Part shown: in pieces, positions 43,236 to 53,419 of the stretch
Numbering within the stretch: position 1 is the first letter of the stretch
How the letters are laid out: the number at the start of each line of letters is the position of its first letter
Assembly: GCA_030525795.1 (NCBI GenBank)
Contig: JAUNEB010000005.1
Location: 1 to 53,820 of the forward strand
From: Aerococcaceae bacterium
GTDB lineage: Bacteria > Bacillota > Bacilli > Lactobacillales > Aerococcaceae
Length of the DNA: 53,820 bases
Reading direction: 5' to 3'
Notes under the pieces: generated by a model
The model's database searches: none
Told to the model about the DNA's origin: nothing
What the model saw: the letters and a program-made list of their open reading frames with translations, nothing else
Program-made: the position numbers and the translations under genes

Positions 43236-45086
43236 TTAGCGTTGTAAATAAATTTGTTGGGCGACATATTTTGCTAATTCTAGTGCGCCGTCTTGGTTTG
43301 GATGGATGCCATCTTCGTAAAACCACACGTATTGATAATCGTTGGCGTACGTAGCCCAGTCGATAACTTTTACGTTTTCGTAGCGTTGAGCTGCCAAATG
43401 GATTTGCGCATTCGCGTTATAAACCCATTCTTTTTTAGCTGCTGACGTAATGAAATAATGTTGGCGATCTGTGCCGACCGCTTCAATGTAATCGTTCAAC
43501 TGCCCTTCCGTAAACGAACTGTTCGTCCCCAAAATGGTGACAACGGTCGGATAGAGTTTTTCTTGCGCCTTCAAATTATCCACAACAGGCACACTTTGAT
43601 ACAAATGGCGCCCAATCGCTTCGTCGAATACAGCTTTCGGAAAAACATCCCTCAACTTCTCAACACTCGCCGCCAAAATGGAATCGCCAATAAAAGTCAC
43701 TTCTAAGGCGTTGGCGTGCAGCAATTCTTCACGGGTTAGCCCTTCAATATTGTTAATAATTTTGACTTCTTGCGTCGATTCCGTCCGCGTTGATTCCGCA
43801 ATTTTTTGGTTTTCTTCGATTACTTTTTGGACGTCTTGTGCGACGTTATTACGACTTTCTGGTGCAATCATCGCGCCAATCGTTCCCGTCACCAAAAAGA
43901 TACCATATATAATCGTCAAGGCTTTAATACCGAGTAGCGTTCCTTTATGCGTCATCAAATAGCGTACTTTATGAACTGATTTGGCAAAGTTAAAATCTTG
44001 CCCGAATGGTAATAAAATTTGACGCTGTTCAAAAAGACGATACGAAATTTCAGAAAATAACATAATCAATGCAAATTGAACTGCAGAGCTGAGCCAAACA
44101 TTTTCTGAAATGAATGTCAATTTTTGAGGGGCTAATAAGTGGATTGGATAAAACCACAAATAATAAGATAGCGACCTTTTTCCAAAAAAGACAAAGACAG
44201 GATTGCTAAAAAGTTTGTGCCAAATCGTTTGCGGATGCAGAACGGCAATCATCAATACCGCGCTAATGAGCGTGTAAAGTGCCATCCCGAATCGATACGC
44301 GAACGGCTGCGTGCCGTACACAAATTTTAACATCAAAAAGCTGAGCGCAATCGTAATCAGTCCCGTTAAATTAAACGTGCGCTTTAATTGCGGCGACAAC
44401 GGTTTGGGTTGCAGTTGCGCTGGAAATAGTAAACCAATGGCGCCACCTAATGTAAAGGCAAAAGCTCGCGTCAAAATATCATAGTAAATGCGACTTGGGT
44501 CTGCATTCGGGCGATACAAGTAACCTAATGTAATGGCTGATAACAGCGACAAAACGAGTAACATATTGGCTGTGACGACCGCTTTTTTGTGCCAAGAATG
44601 CAACAGCAACATGACTAACGGCGTCAACACAATCAGTTGCGTGTACAAAGCAATGTACCACAAATGCGTAAAGGGACTCGGATTGACCGACTGCACAAAA
44701 TACGACTGGTTACTAAAAATTTGATAGTAATTGTTCAAAAAAATCAAACTGGAAATCGCCATATTGCGAATATTGTACAAAAACTGACGCTCAAACGCGA
44801 CAATGTAAGATACCGTCGTGACAATCATTGCCAACATCGGGAAGAAAATTCGCTCAATTCGTGTACGATAAAAATATCCAATTCTTGCAGGTTGGCGTTT
44901 TAACTGCGCCACATAAAAATGACGAAACGTAAAGAAACCCGCAATCAATAAGAAAAAGTTAACCGCTAAAAAGCCTCCGGGCAACATATGCTGGAATAAA
45001 TAGTAAAAGATAATCGTTAATATCAAAATACCTTTTAATCCATCAAAAATAGCTAAACGTTTTTTAGGTGAAGGTTGTTGTTTCAT
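43236..45086 (-). CDS. OatA-like membrane acyltransferase-3/SGNH protein with altered AT3 motifs
   Basis: OatA proteins O-acetylate muramic acid: a membrane acyltransferase-3 domain exports acetyl groups and an outer SGNH domain places them on glycan. This 616-residue protein has the same layout: about ten membrane segments (residues 15-400), a linker helix (about 405-440) and an SGNH domain with [10 protein letters not shown] and the Asp/His pair of DGIHPNQDG. The SGNH triad is intact, but the AT3 domain is not canonical. The usual GLR-x10-H reads GLK then FYY (Lys and Tyr), GVDxFF reads AVNFF, and the WxLxxE motif reads WYIALYT. Activity may be lost or changed. It sits between obgE and rnz; the ATG follows AGGTG. 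Confidence 0.8.
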   Translation of the reverse strand: MKQQPSPKKRLAIFDGLKGILILTIIFYYLFQHMLPGGFLAVNFFLLIAGFFTFRHFYVAQLKRQPARIGYFYRTRIERIFFPMLAMIVTTVSYIVAFERQFLYNIRNMAISSLIFLNNYYQIFSNQSYFVQSVNPSPFTHLWYIALYTQLIVLTPLVMLLLHSWHKKAVVTANMLLVLSLLSAITLGYLYRPNADPSRIYYDILTRAFAFTLGGAIGLLFPAQLQPKPLSPQLKRTFNLTGLITIALSFLMLKFVYGTQPFAYRFGMALYTLISAVLMIAVLHPQTIWHKLFSNPVFVFFGKRSLSYYLWFYPIHLLAPQKLTFISENVWLSSAVQFALIMLFSEISYRLFEQRQILLPFGQDFNFAKSVHKVRYLMTHKGTLLGIKALTIIYGIFLVTGTIGAMIAPESRNNVAQDVQKVIEENQKIAESTRTESTQEVKIINNIEGLTREELLHANALEVTFIGDSILAASVEKLRDVFPKAVFDEAIGRHLYQSVPVVDNLKAQEKLYPTVVTILGTNSSFTEGQLNDYIEAVGTDRQHYFITSAAKKEWVYNANAQIHLAAQRYENVKVIDWATYANDYQYVWFYEDGIHPNQDGALELAKYVAQQIYLQR

Positions 45087-45095
45087 CGTGTTCAC

Positions 45096-46400
45096 CTAGT
45101 CCATAAATTCAAATTGATAACCTGATAATTCAACCAAATCGCCTGATTTAGCACCTGCTTGGCGTAAAGCGTCGTCAATGCCCATGGAACGCATTTGGCG
45201 TGCAAAACGCGCGACACTTTCATCGTGAGACATATTCGTCATCGCGTAAAGTTTTTCGATTTTGGCGCCTGTAATTTCAAAATATCCTTCGTCTAGGCGG
45301 TGAATTTCAAAGGCGTTTTCGTCTTCTAACACATAATGCGCTTGCTCAATGATTTCTTCTTCCAACGGCACAAATTCGGCAGTCGTTACCAAATCGTACG
45401 TACGATGCAATAATGGCTGCAATCCTTTTGTTTGCCAAGCACTAATTTCAAAAATTTCGTACGGTTCAATACCTTTTTCTTGGCAATAAGCTGCTAGTCT
45501 TTCTTTGAAAATTGGCAAGTTTTCTTGAGCGGTCTGCTCGTCCATTTTGTTAGCGACGATAAGCATTGGCCGCAATAATAATCGCTCGTTATAAGCCGCT
45601 AACTCATGCATAATATCTAAGAAGTCTTGGAACGGTTCGCGCTCGTGCGTTGCCGCCATATCAATGACGTGCAATAAAACTTTTGTGCGTTCAATGTGGC
45701 GCAAAAAGTGAATACCTAAACCAACGCCTTGTGACGCGCCTTCAATCAACCCTGGCATATCTGCTGCGACAAATTCTTTGTCGTAAGATAAGGAAACAAC
45801 GCCTAAATTTGGTGTCAAGGTTGTGAATTGGTAGTCCGCGATTTTCGGTTTAGCGTTACTAATGACGGAAAGTAATGTTGACTTCCCGACGCTTGGGTAA
45901 CCAACTAAACCTGCGTCTGCTAATACTTTTAATTCGAGTTGCAAGTCGAATTCTTCGCCTGGTTCGCCGTTTTCGGCGATGGCTGGTGCGGGATTTTTGT
46001 GCGTAGCAAATTTGATGTTGCCACGTCCGCCGCGTCCGCCTTTTGCGACGACGATTTCTTGTCCTTGTTCTACTAAGTCTGCAATCAAAGCTTGAGTTTG
46101 TGCGTTGCGGACAATGGTTCCTGGCGGCACGCTGACGATTAAATCTTCAGCCGCTGCGCCGTATTTGCTCTTGCTCATACCATTTTCACCGTTTTTGGCT
46201 TTAAAATGACGATTGTATCGGAAATCCATTAAGGTTCTCAAACCTTCGTCTACTTTGAAAATGATACTGCCGCCTTTTCCGCCATCGCCTCCAGCAGGGC
46301 CGCCGTCTGGGACGTATTTTTCACGTCTAAAGGCAACCATTCCGTCGCCGCCTTTGCCGGCTTTGACGTGGATTTTAGCACGATCTAAAAATGTCGACAT
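45096..46400 (-). CDS. obgE: Obg-family GTPase (CgtA/ObgE)
   Basis: Obg binds the 50S subunit and links ribosome assembly and stress signals to GTP and ppGpp levels. The 434 residues show the glycine-rich Obg fold (1-158, with [27 protein letters not shown] split over repeats), the G domain (G1 GYPSVGKST about 166-174, [13 protein letters not shown]) and the C-terminal OCT domain (about 355-434). The ATG at 46400 lies eight bases after AAAGGAG; the GTG at 46409 touches that site. It follows glyS by 35 bases without a terminator. Confidence 0.96.
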   Translation of the reverse strand: MSTFLDRAKIHVKAGKGGDGMVAFRREKYVPDGGPAGGDGGKGGSIIFKVDEGLRTLMDFRYNRHFKAKNGENGMSKSKYGAAAEDLIVSVPPGTIVRNAQTQALIADLVEQGQEIVVAKGGRGGRGNIKFATHKNPAPAIAENGEPGEEFDLQLELKVLADAGLVGYPSVGKSTLLSVISNAKPKIADYQFTTLTPNLGVVSLSYDKEFVAADMPGLIEGASQGVGLGIHFLRHIERTKVLLHVIDMAATHEREPFQDFLDIMHELAAYNERLLLRPMLIVANKMDEQTAQENLPIFKERLAAYCQEKGIEPYEIFEISAWQTKGLQPLLHRTYDLVTTAEFVPLEEEIIEQAHYVLEDENAFEIHRLDEGYFEITGAKIEKLYAMTNMSHDESVARFARQMRSMGIDDALRQAGAKSGDLVELSGYQFEFMD

Positions 46401-46435
46401 GATTGTCACTCCTTTCGTTTTAGTTATACCTGTTA

Positions 46436-48457
46436 TTAAAATTTGCTAATCAACAAGCGCGGATCGACAACCGTCAAAATAAATTCGGTCAACTCACGCA
46501 TTGTTGCAAGACGATTTTGACGAATGTCCAAGTCGTCTGCGTTTACTTTATTATGCTCAAAATATTGTTCAATGGGTTGCGCAAATTGTGTCAACCGATC
46601 GTAACTTTCTTGGACACTTAATGATCGATTGAGTGCGTTCAAACCTTCGAGCAATGCTTTTTCTGCAGGCGTTTGGCTCAATGCTGGATTGACTTCGACG
46701 ACTTCTTCGACTTTCGCGCCTAAATTGACGACGCGCGTAATCGCTTCAACGGTTTCGCGATAAACTGCGGGAGCTTTTTGCTTGTGTCCTTGCAAAATGT
46801 TCGCGGCTTCAACGAGGCGCACAACATTTAAGTGGCTGCTTTTTAGCACGGCTTGAACAATATCTACATCAATTGCTAACTTCGACAAGTGCTGCTGAAT
46901 ACGCGCTTGAATAAATTCCACTAACGACGCACGTAACGCCTCGTCTTGTGGCAACAGCGCCAACCAATCAAAATCCCATTGCTGTTTCAAGGCAATTTCG
47001 ACCAAGCCCATCGCCTGACGACGCAACGCATAAGGATCGTTTGACCCCGTTGGAATCATCCCCACGCTAAAATATTGCACGAGCGTATCCAATTTGTCTG
47101 CAAATGCCAAAAATGCACCTGCAGCCGTATCAGGTTGTGCTCCACCGCTTGTCGTCGGTAAATATTGCGTCCGAATCGCTTGAGCAACTGCTTCATTTTC
47201 TCCAAAATGTTTCGCGTAAATTGCGCCGATTTGGCCTTGTAATTCAGCAAATTCGCCAACCGTTTGTGTCATTAAATCAAATTTGTAAATGTGCGCGGCA
47301 CGTTTTGCCGTAGCTAGGTCGCTTTCTGTCACAGGAATCACTGATTGTAAAGTTGCTAAAGATTGCACCACACGCGCTTGTTTTTCGGCTAACGTCCCTA
47401 ATTTGAAATGCTCATTAACAGACGCCAACTTATTGACGAAGAAATCAACAGAATGTTTCAAATCTTCCTTGTAGAAAAATAACGCATCTTCTAGTCGCGC
47501 ACGCAACACTTTGCGGTTTCCTTTAATGACATTTTCAAGGTGTTCGGCATTGCCATTACGTACAGAAATGAAGACAGGTAATAAGCGACCTTCTTTATTT
47601 TCCGCGTAAAAATAACGTTGATGGTCACGCATTGCCGTAATTAAGACGATTTGCGGTACTTCTAAGTAAGACGGCTCAAACTCGCCATAAAAAGCTGTCG
47701 GCCACTCAACAATGGACGTCACCTCTTCCAACAAATCTTCATCAATTGGCACAACCCAATCGTTTTGCGTAGCGATTTGGGCAATTTGTTGACGAATGTT
47801 GTCACGACGCTCTTCAAAATCAACCAACACATATTGCGCACGCAACGCTTCGACGTACTCTAATGGGTGCGCAATCGTCGTTGTTTTGCCCAAAAAGCGA
47901 TGGCCTCTCGTTTCGTTGCCTGCTTTTACGCCGACAAACTCAACAGGAACAATGTCTTTTTCTAGCAGAGAAATAATCCAATGAACTGGGCGAATAAATG
48001 GCGTTTCGTATTGGTTCCAAATCATCGTAACGGGGAACGTCATTTGTTGAATCACAGTGCCGATGCGTGACAGCACATCGAACGCGGATTGCCCCGCCAC
48101 AAATTTATTGACGAAAATATACGCTTCGCCATTCACTTCTTCCGTGACGATATCGGCTTCGCTCGCTTGTTGCCCTTTCAAAAAGCCGAGTGCTGCTTTT
48201 GTCCATTCGCCCGCTTCGTTGCGCGCAATTTTTAAGGCTGGGCCTTTTACTTTTTCGTTGAGGTCAGCTTGTTTTTCTGCCAAGCCGCTTACTAACACTG
48301 CCAATCGGCGCGGCGTCGCATAAGCCGTCACCGTTTCAAAGGCTAAGCGTTCTTCCGCCAAAAAAGTTTCCACACGCGATTTGAATTGCGCAGACAAATC
48401 ACTTAAAAAACGTGCTGGAATTTCTTCCATACCTAATTCTAATAAATAATGGGTCAT
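46436..48457 (-). CDS. glyS: Glycyl-tRNA synthetase beta subunit
   Basis: This is the large subunit of the alpha2beta2 glycyl-tRNA synthetase; it binds tRNA-Gly while the alpha subunit activates glycine. The 673 residues start [18 protein letters not shown], the family hallmark, continue with the B3/B4-like and HD-like regions ([33 protein letters not shown]) and end with an anticodon-binding-like helical domain. Its start is 12 bases after the glyQ stop with AAGGAG. Confidence 0.95.
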   Translation of the reverse strand: MTHYLLELGMEEIPARFLSDLSAQFKSRVETFLAEERLAFETVTAYATPRRLAVLVSGLAEKQADLNEKVKGPALKIARNEAGEWTKAALGFLKGQQASEADIVTEEVNGEAYIFVNKFVAGQSAFDVLSRIGTVIQQMTFPVTMIWNQYETPFIRPVHWIISLLEKDIVPVEFVGVKAGNETRGHRFLGKTTTIAHPLEYVEALRAQYVLVDFEERRDNIRQQIAQIATQNDWVVPIDEDLLEEVTSIVEWPTAFYGEFEPSYLEVPQIVLITAMRDHQRYFYAENKEGRLLPVFISVRNGNAEHLENVIKGNRKVLRARLEDALFFYKEDLKHSVDFFVNKLASVNEHFKLGTLAEKQARVVQSLATLQSVIPVTESDLATAKRAAHIYKFDLMTQTVGEFAELQGQIGAIYAKHFGENEAVAQAIRTQYLPTTSGGAQPDTAAGAFLAFADKLDTLVQYFSVGMIPTGSNDPYALRRQAMGLVEIALKQQWDFDWLALLPQDEALRASLVEFIQARIQQHLSKLAIDVDIVQAVLKSSHLNVVRLVEAANILQGHKQKAPAVYRETVEAITRVVNLGAKVEEVVEVNPALSQTPAEKALLEGLNALNRSLSVQESYDRLTQFAQPIEQYFEHNKVNADDLDIRQNRLATMRELTEFILTVVDPRLLISKF

Positions 48458-48469
48458 TTTGCTTGCTCC

Positions 48470-49354
48470 TTAGTTTTCTTTTTTGAGTAACGGGAATCCT
48501 AGACGCTCGCGTTCGTTCACAAATGCTTGAGCGACAGAACGCGCCATTTTACGAATGCGCCCTAAGTAACCTGCACGATCCGAAACCGAAATCATGCCTC
48601 TTGCATCTAACAAGTTGAACGTATGGCTACACTTCAAAATATGGTCGTACGCTGGATGCACTAAGCCAGCTTCAATCAATTTTAATGCTTCCGTTTCATA
48701 CGCAGTGAACTGTTCGAATAACATATCGCTGTTGCTCAATTCAAAGGCGTATTTTGAATGTTCATATTCAGGCTGACGGAAAATTTCGCCGTATTTAACG
48801 CCGTCAACCCATTCCAATTCATACACATCTTCCACATCCAAAATATACATTGCCAAACGTTCTAAACCGTATGTAATTTCGCTTGTGACAGGATGACATT
48901 TTAACCCGCCAACTTGTTGGAAATAAGTAAATTGCGTAATTTCCATGCCGTCAATCCAAACTTCCCAACCTAATCCCGCGCAGCCGAGAGACGGATTTTC
49001 CCAGTTATCTTCGACGAAACGAATATCATGTTCTAATGGATTGATGCCAATGGCTTCCAAACTTTCCAAATACAATTCTTGAATATTCAATGGCGATGGC
49101 TTCATCACAACTTGGAATTGGTGATGTTGGAACAAGCGGTTTGGATTTTCACCGTAGCGTCCGTCTGCTGGACGTCTTGACGGCTCCACATATGCCGCAT
49201 TCCAAGGTTCAGGGCCAATCGCTCGCAAAAACGTGTACGGACTCATTGTGCCGGCACCTTTTTCAGTATCGTAGCTTTGCAACACTAGGCATCCTTGCTT
49301 CGCCCAAAAATCTTGTAATGTCATAATAATTTCTTGCATCGTGCGTTTTTTCAT
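48470..49354 (-). CDS. glyQ: Glycyl-tRNA synthetase alpha subunit
   Basis: The alpha subunit carries the class II catalytic core that makes glycyl-adenylate. The 294 residues include the highly conserved [27 protein letters not shown] segment, [26 protein letters not shown], and [21 protein letters not shown]. The ATG at 49354 follows AGGAGG; TTG 49357 is less well placed. It lies directly after a glycine T-box leader, so expression rises when uncharged tRNA-Gly accumulates. Confidence 0.96.
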   Translation of the reverse strand: MKKRTMQEIIMTLQDFWAKQGCLVLQSYDTEKGAGTMSPYTFLRAIGPEPWNAAYVEPSRRPADGRYGENPNRLFQHHQFQVVMKPSPLNIQELYLESLEAIGINPLEHDIRFVEDNWENPSLGCAGLGWEVWIDGMEITQFTYFQQVGGLKCHPVTSEITYGLERLAMYILDVEDVYELEWVDGVKYGEIFRQPEYEHSKYAFELSNSDMLFEQFTAYETEALKLIEAGLVHPAYDHILKCSHTFNLLDARGMISVSDRAGYLGRIRKMARSVAQAFVNERERLGFPLLKKEN

Positions 49355-49375
49355 CAAAATTCCTCCTATTTACAT

Positions 49376-49577
49376 AAAAATTCCCTATGACTGTGCACCA
49401 AAACGGCATACAATCATAGGGACGAAAACATCATAACGTTTCGCGGTTCCACCCTAATTCTAGTCAGAAACTAGCACTTTGAGGTTATACTTACTGTTCG
49501 TATGGCTACCATTCGATTTGCTTTGGCTCTCACCGTCCCAAAGTCGCTCTACTATCTTTATTTGTTCAGCACACACT
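49376..49577 (-). promoter_or_regulatory. Glycine T-box riboswitch leader of glyQS
   Basis: On the minus strand the canonical T-box sequence AGGGTGGAACCGCG occupies 49455-49442. Upstream are the stem I landmarks: AGTAGA, GGTGAGAG (49534-49527) inside a CTTTGG/CCAAAG stem, and GAAT-GGT-A, placing a GGT glycine specifier at 49510-49508. Downstream is the terminator: an 8-bp stem CCCTATGA/TCATAGGG (49421-49414, 49390-49383) and a run of Ts just before glyQ. Uncharged tRNA-Gly should pair with GGT and the UGGA bulge, forming the antiterminator. Confidence 0.93.
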
Positions 49578-49583
49578 ACTATA

Positions 49584-49612
49584 ATTCTAATATTCTTACC
49601 AAAAAAAGTCAA
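49584..49612 (-). promoter_or_regulatory. Promoter of the T-box-glyQS operon
   Basis: Minus strand: TTGACT (49612-49607), 17 bases, then TAGAAT (49589-49584). It begins two bases past the stop codon of the preceding LCP-family gene. Confidence 0.75.
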
Positions 49613-49613
49613 C

Positions 49614-50576
49614 TTATTGCGTCAATTCTAGCTCTTTTTTGATGCGGGTCGAAATTTCTTCGATGGATGCTGCATCTGGAATATCGTAGTACACACCATC
49701 AATAGTCGTTCCAGTTCCAGATAACTGGTAATTTTCAATATTATTGGCAGCAGAACTGTAATTACGAATAACAGATGATATTTCATCGAATGTCATATCC
49801 ATCGTAACGACACCTTCCAACGATTCCAAAATTGCGTCATAAGAAACTAACGTTTCCGCGTCTACCATTGCTTTTACGATGGCTGTAATCAATTCACGCT
49901 GACGTTTTTGGCGACCGTAATCTCCTTCGCCATCTGAACGGAATCGAACGTATTGCAACGCCGTAAACCCATCCATATGCATTGTTTGTCCTTCATAAAA
50001 TTGATAGCCGTCAATATTGAACGTTGAAGACGGTGTAATGTAAACGCCACCTACTGCATCGATAACTTTTTCAAAACCGCCCATGTCAATGGTAAACGTA
50101 TAATCAATTGGAATATCAAGCAAGTTTTGAACGCTGTTAACGGACATTGCTGAACCGCCAAACGCATAGGCGTGGTTAATTTTGTCTTCCATGCCGTAAC
50201 CAACAATTTCGGTACGCGTATCGCGTGGAATGCTCGTGATTGTTACGCGTTTTGTATCGGCATTGACCGTTGCAACTAACATAACGTCTGAACGACCACC
50301 GCCTTCTCGGCCGTACTCACCCGTATCAATTCCTAATAACAATACCGAAAATGGTTGCTTTTTACCATCAACAATTTGGACTTGTTGTTCACGCTTCATC
50401 TGTTGTTCTGCCGGCTTTTCAGAATAGACCGAATCTAGTGAATCGCGAATGGAGCTGTATGCACGCCACACGTAAAAAGTGCCGCCTAACAGCAATACGA
50501 ATAAACTTATTAAAATAATTGGCAAGCATCCGCTACGCTTGCGACGGCGTCTAATATTTTGTCTACTTCTTCTCAT
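49614..50576 (-). CDS. LytR-CpsA-Psr family cell-wall polymer ligase
   Basis: LCP enzymes transfer teichoic acids or capsule from undecaprenyl carriers to peptidoglycan outside the membrane. The 320-residue protein has an Arg-rich cytoplasmic tail, one membrane segment (about residues 17-38) and an LCP domain with GIDTGEYGREGGGRSDVMLV (about 86-105), SIPRDTRTEI with the catalytic arginine (about 118-127), KINHAYAFGG and the QYVRFRSDGEGDYGRQKRQ block. All conserved Arg/Asp residues are present. The specific polymer cannot be told from sequence. It has its own promoter. Confidence 0.93.
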   Translation of the reverse strand: MRRSRQNIRRRRKRSGCLPIILISLFVLLLGGTFYVWRAYSSIRDSLDSVYSEKPAEQQMKREQQVQIVDGKKQPFSVLLLGIDTGEYGREGGGRSDVMLVATVNADTKRVTITSIPRDTRTEIVGYGMEDKINHAYAFGGSAMSVNSVQNLLDIPIDYTFTIDMGGFEKVIDAVGGVYITPSSTFNIDGYQFYEGQTMHMDGFTALQYVRFRSDGEGDYGRQKRQRELITAIVKAMVDAETLVSYDAILESLEGVVTMDMTFDEISSVIRNYSSAANNIENYQLSGTGTTIDGVYYDIPDAASIEEISTRIKKELELTQ

Positions 50577-50605
50577 AGATACCCTCCTGAATATGTCTAC
50601 CTAAC

Positions 50606-50614
50606 ATTATAGCA
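50606..50614 (-). promoter_or_regulatory. Extended -10 promoter of the LCP gene
   Basis: Minus strand TGC-TATAAT (50614-50606), about 30 bases before the ATG; the -35 region is T-rich without a good match. Confidence 0.55.
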
Positions 50615-50637
50615 GATACCCACAAAAAAAACTATTA

Positions 50638-51339
50638 TTACCTTTCGGAAAACACACGCGTTTTCTCACGCATACTCAAATATCGATCTTGCCCAATAAT
50701 CAAATGATCCAACAACTCAATCCCCATCATCTCGCCACAACTAATCATCCGCTTCGTAAACACAATGTCCGACTGAGACGGCTCCGTATCGCCACTCGGA
50801 TGGTTGTGCGCGATAATCATGCGTGCCGTCGGATATTTGACCGCTTCTTTAAAAATTTCTCTCGGATGCGCAACGCTCGAATTTACTGTCCCGATAAAAA
50901 TAGTCCGCTTTTTGATAATTTCGTTTTTGGTATTGAGAAACAAAACGACCAGATGTTCTTGGTGTAAATTCGCCATTTCGTTCATTAGCCACTTCCCTGC
51001 TTCTTCAGTTGAAGTCATCACGCCAAACTTCGGAACACTACACTGGCATACACGCATTCCGAACTCAATCGCAGCTTTCAATTCACTTGCTTTAGTTGGC
51101 CCAATTCCTTTGATGGCTTGCAATTCTTCCAAACTTGCTTGTTTCAATTCGCTCAAACTATCAAATGTTTGCAACAATTTCATGGAAAGTTGCAATACAT
51201 TTTCGTCTTTGGTTCCTGTCCGTAATAAAATCGCCAATAATTCATGATTAGATAGCGCCTTTTCGCCGTAAGTCATTAAACGCTCACGCGGTTGAGATTC
51301 TCGCGGCACTTCTTGAATAAACGATGCAAATGTTGTCAA
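50638..51339 (-). CDS. radC: RadC/YeeS-type JAB domain protein
   Basis: The 233 residues comprise an N-terminal helix-hairpin-helix region (about 40-100, LQAIKGIGPTKASELKAAIE) and a C-terminal JAB1/MPN-type metal domain with HNHPSGDTEPSQSD (about 177-190). The historical link to DNA repair is not well supported; natural transformation and mobile-element roles have been proposed. The start is TTG 51339 and its ribosome site AAAGGAG lies inside a terminator-like stem (51344-51385). Confidence 0.88.
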   Translation of the reverse strand: MTTFASFIQEVPRESQPRERLMTYGEKALSNHELLAILLRTGTKDENVLQLSMKLLQTFDSLSELKQASLEELQAIKGIGPTKASELKAAIEFGMRVCQCSVPKFGVMTSTEEAGKWLMNEMANLHQEHLVVLFLNTKNEIIKKRTIFIGTVNSSVAHPREIFKEAVKYPTARMIIAHNHPSGDTEPSQSDIVFTKRMISCGEMMGIELLDHLIIGQDRYLSMREKTRVFSER

Positions 51340-51385
51340 AAAAAAATCACTCCTTTCTCATAAATACACGAGAAAAAAGTGATTT
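51338..51385 (-). terminator. Terminator of folC overlapping the radC ribosome site
   Basis: On the minus strand AAATCACT (51385-51378) pairs with AGTGATTT (51351-51344) and GAGAAA with TTTCTC inside; nine Ts follow (51346-51338). It starts four bases after the folC stop. The radC AAAGGAG (51356-51350) is within the 3' arm, so the same fold ends folC mRNA and hides the radC start. Confidence 0.75.
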
Positions 51386-51388
51386 CAC

Positions 51389-52708
51389 TCAATAAAATAA
51401 TTGACGCACATCTGATACAAAATAGAGCGACCCTGTTACTAATAAAACTGATTTTGGATGTGCAGCGTATGTTTGTTGGTAATTTTGGATGAAAGTCTTC
51501 CAGTCAGATACAAACTCAATTAGTGTACTTAATTGAGATGTATTACTGACAACTCGCTTAAAATTATCCAACCTCATTGAATAACGATGGTCAAATTCAG
51601 TTAAGACGATTTTTTTTGCATTAAAATTGTCCAAATCATGCAATTGCGTTGATTGGTCCTTTGTCGATAAACCAGAATACAAAATCGTCAAATCGTAGCC
51701 ATCAAACAACGACTCAACAGATTGCTTCAATGCCATCAACCCTGCATGATTATGTGCGCCGTCAATATAAATAAGTGGCTGCTCATTTATGCATTCTAAT
51801 CGCGCTAACCAAGTTGTCTTTTTTAGTGATTCGGCAGCTTTTTGCCAATCAATTTGGTGATTGGACTTTTCACACCAAGATTCAAAAGTCTTTAGTGCTA
51901 CGGCAACATTATCAAGTTGATGTCCGCCCAACATTTGGATAGATAATAATTCACGCGTACCATTTTGCGATTGATAATCAAAAGTAGTTCCATTGAGTGA
52001 GGCTTCGTGTACTTTGCGAATCGCAAAATCTCGCTCATAATGATAATGTGTCGCCTGCTGATTTTGTGCGGTTTGTTGGATAATTGCTAATGGAGACGCG
52101 TCTATTTTGCCAGTGATGAGTGTTTCGTTTGGCTTGATAATGCCGGATTTTTGTTCAGCAACTGATTCGAGTGTATTGCCAAGTTTTTCTGCATGGTCGA
52201 GTCCAATCGTTGTAATGACGGCAATTTGCCCATTTAATACGTTGGTCGAGTCCAATAATCCGCCAATCCCAACTTCGAATAAGCAGACGTCGCATTTTTT
52301 ACGTGAAAAATGAACAATTGCCATCAATGTGTACAGTTCGAATGCCATGACCGAGCCGAATTCGGTGGTTTGCATGTATTCGTTCAATGATTGCATCTCA
52401 TTCGTCAACGCAATGAGTTCTTCGTCGGAAATCGGGATATTATTGATCGCAATTCGCTCATTAAATGCCATAATATGCGGCGAAGTAAATGTCGCCACAC
52501 GAAAACCTTGGCTCATCAATAAATCACTCAAGAACGCAGTCGTCGAGCCCTTGCCATTCGTCCCTGTAATGTGAATAACAGGTAAATCATGATGTGGATT
52601 TCCAAGATAAGACAAAGCATGATTCAGACGTGATAAGTCCGGACTTGGATTTGAATTAGTTTGAGTGGTAAGCCAATGGATAGCTGATTCGATAGTAGAG
52701 TTGGTCAT
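51389..52708 (-). CDS. folC: Folylpolyglutamate/dihydrofolate synthase
   Basis: FolC adds glutamates to folates and, in many bacteria, also makes dihydrofolate from dihydropteroate. The 439 residues belong to the Mur-ligase fold: P-loop HITGTNGKGSTT (about 44-55), FTSPHI, the FEVGIGGLLDSTNVL block with metal Glu and Asp, TTIGLDHAE, and the ligase C-domain with YIDGAHNHAG (about 310). I chose ATG 52708 after AAAGGAG; a longer frame to 52753 lacks a ribosome site and extends into the leader. Confidence 0.93.
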   Translation of the reverse strand: MTNSTIESAIHWLTTQTNSNPSPDLSRLNHALSYLGNPHHDLPVIHITGTNGKGSTTAFLSDLLMSQGFRVATFTSPHIMAFNERIAINNIPISDEELIALTNEMQSLNEYMQTTEFGSVMAFELYTLMAIVHFSRKKCDVCLFEVGIGGLLDSTNVLNGQIAVITTIGLDHAEKLGNTLESVAEQKSGIIKPNETLITGKIDASPLAIIQQTAQNQQATHYHYERDFAIRKVHEASLNGTTFDYQSQNGTRELLSIQMLGGHQLDNVAVALKTFESWCEKSNHQIDWQKAAESLKKTTWLARLECINEQPLIYIDGAHNHAGLMALKQSVESLFDGYDLTILYSGLSTKDQSTQLHDLDNFNAKKIVLTEFDHRYSMRLDNFKRVVSNTSQLSTLIEFVSDWKTFIQNYQQTYAAHPKSVLLVTGSLYFVSDVRQLFY

Positions 52709-52781
52709 AGGGGCTCCTTTGTAGTTAGGTATTTGATATAAGTTTTTATCCAATAGGTGCTCTATTTATACTTCTGAAAAA

Positions 52782-52810
52782 ATTTGATTGATAAATGCAT
52801 TCAATGTCAA
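52782..52810 (-). promoter_or_regulatory. Possible promoter of folC
   Basis: Minus strand: a perfect TTGACA -35 (52810-52805), 17 bases, then the weak -10 TCAAAT (52787-52782), about 70 bases before the folC ATG. Confidence 0.35.
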
Positions 52811-52877
52811 CTAATTATAATGAATCGACTCTTCGGAATGAAGAAGGTGTGTATAAGCTACAATTTCAATAAATTTG

Positions 52878-52886
52878 TGGTATAAT
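52878..52886 (+). promoter_or_regulatory. Extended -10 promoter of the Nudix gene
   Basis: TGG-TATAAT at 52878-52886, 29 bases before the ATG; no good -35. Confidence 0.6.
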
Positions 52887-52915
52887 AGATAAAAATTTAG
52901 CTGTTTGGAGGTATT

Positions 52916-53341
52916 ATGACTAAAAAAATTATTCAAGTTGTCGCAGCAGCCATAAAAAAAGATGGTAGGTACTTTTGTGCACAGCGTCCGGAAAATAAGT
53001 CCTTGGGAGGTCTCTGGGAATTCCCAGGCGGTAAATTAGAAACTGGTGAAGCACCTGAAGTTGCACTAATCCGTGAAATAAAAGAAGAGTTTGACGCAGA
53101 TATCGAAATTCTAAATTATGTGAACAAAGCTTCTTATGATTATGACTTCGGTACGGTAGTCATGACGACCTATGAAGCAAAACTCCTATCAACTGAGCTT
53201 ACTCTATTAGAACATCAAAATGCAAAATGGTTAGCACCCGAACAGCTTCATAGCCTAAAATGGGCACCTGTTGATTTACCAGCTGTTTATTTACTTAATA
53301 AAGGAGTGGTGTCAACTCAATTTGAGGAAAAAATCCAATAA
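52916..53341 (+). CDS. MutT-type Nudix hydrolase
   Basis: Nudix enzymes cleave nucleoside diphosphate derivatives; the MutT branch removes oxidised dNTPs. This 141-residue protein is one Nudix domain with the full box GGKLETGEAPEVALIREIKEEF (split positions about 39-60: G-x5-E-x7-REIKEE) preceded by GGLWEFPGG, the form of pyrophosphohydrolases of the MutT/8-oxo-dGTPase group. The ATG follows TTGGAGG. It has its own promoter and terminator and converges on a DUF3427 helicase gene at the window end. Confidence 0.88.
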   Translation: MTKKIIQVVAAAIKKDGRYFCAQRPENKSLGGLWEFPGGKLETGEAPEVALIREIKEEFDADIEILNYVNKASYDYDFGTVVMTTYEAKLLSTELTLLEHQNAKWLAPEQLHSLKWAPVDLPAVYLLNKGVVSTQFEEKIQ

Positions 53342-53360
53342 GTTTCTTTATAGCAAAACG

Positions 53361-53402
53361 CATCATATCAAGGTCTTTGAACACTTGATATGATGTTTTT
53401 TA
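53361..53402 (+). terminator. Terminator of the Nudix gene
   Basis: A perfect 12-bp stem CATCATATCAAG/CTTGATATGATG (53361-53372, 53384-53395) with an 11-base loop and a T run. It lies between convergent genes and favours the plus strand. Confidence 0.92.
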
Positions 53403-53419
53403 TGATTTTTGAATACCTT

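Noticed and set aside
43222..43326. A 35-residue Arg-rich N-terminal extension of rnz.
   Set aside because: It overlaps the end of the OatA-like gene and AGGAGG lies directly before the ATG pair at 43224/43221.
52709..52753. A 15-residue N-terminal extension of folC.
   Set aside because: It has no ribosome site and runs into the leader; AAAGGAG precedes ATG 52708.
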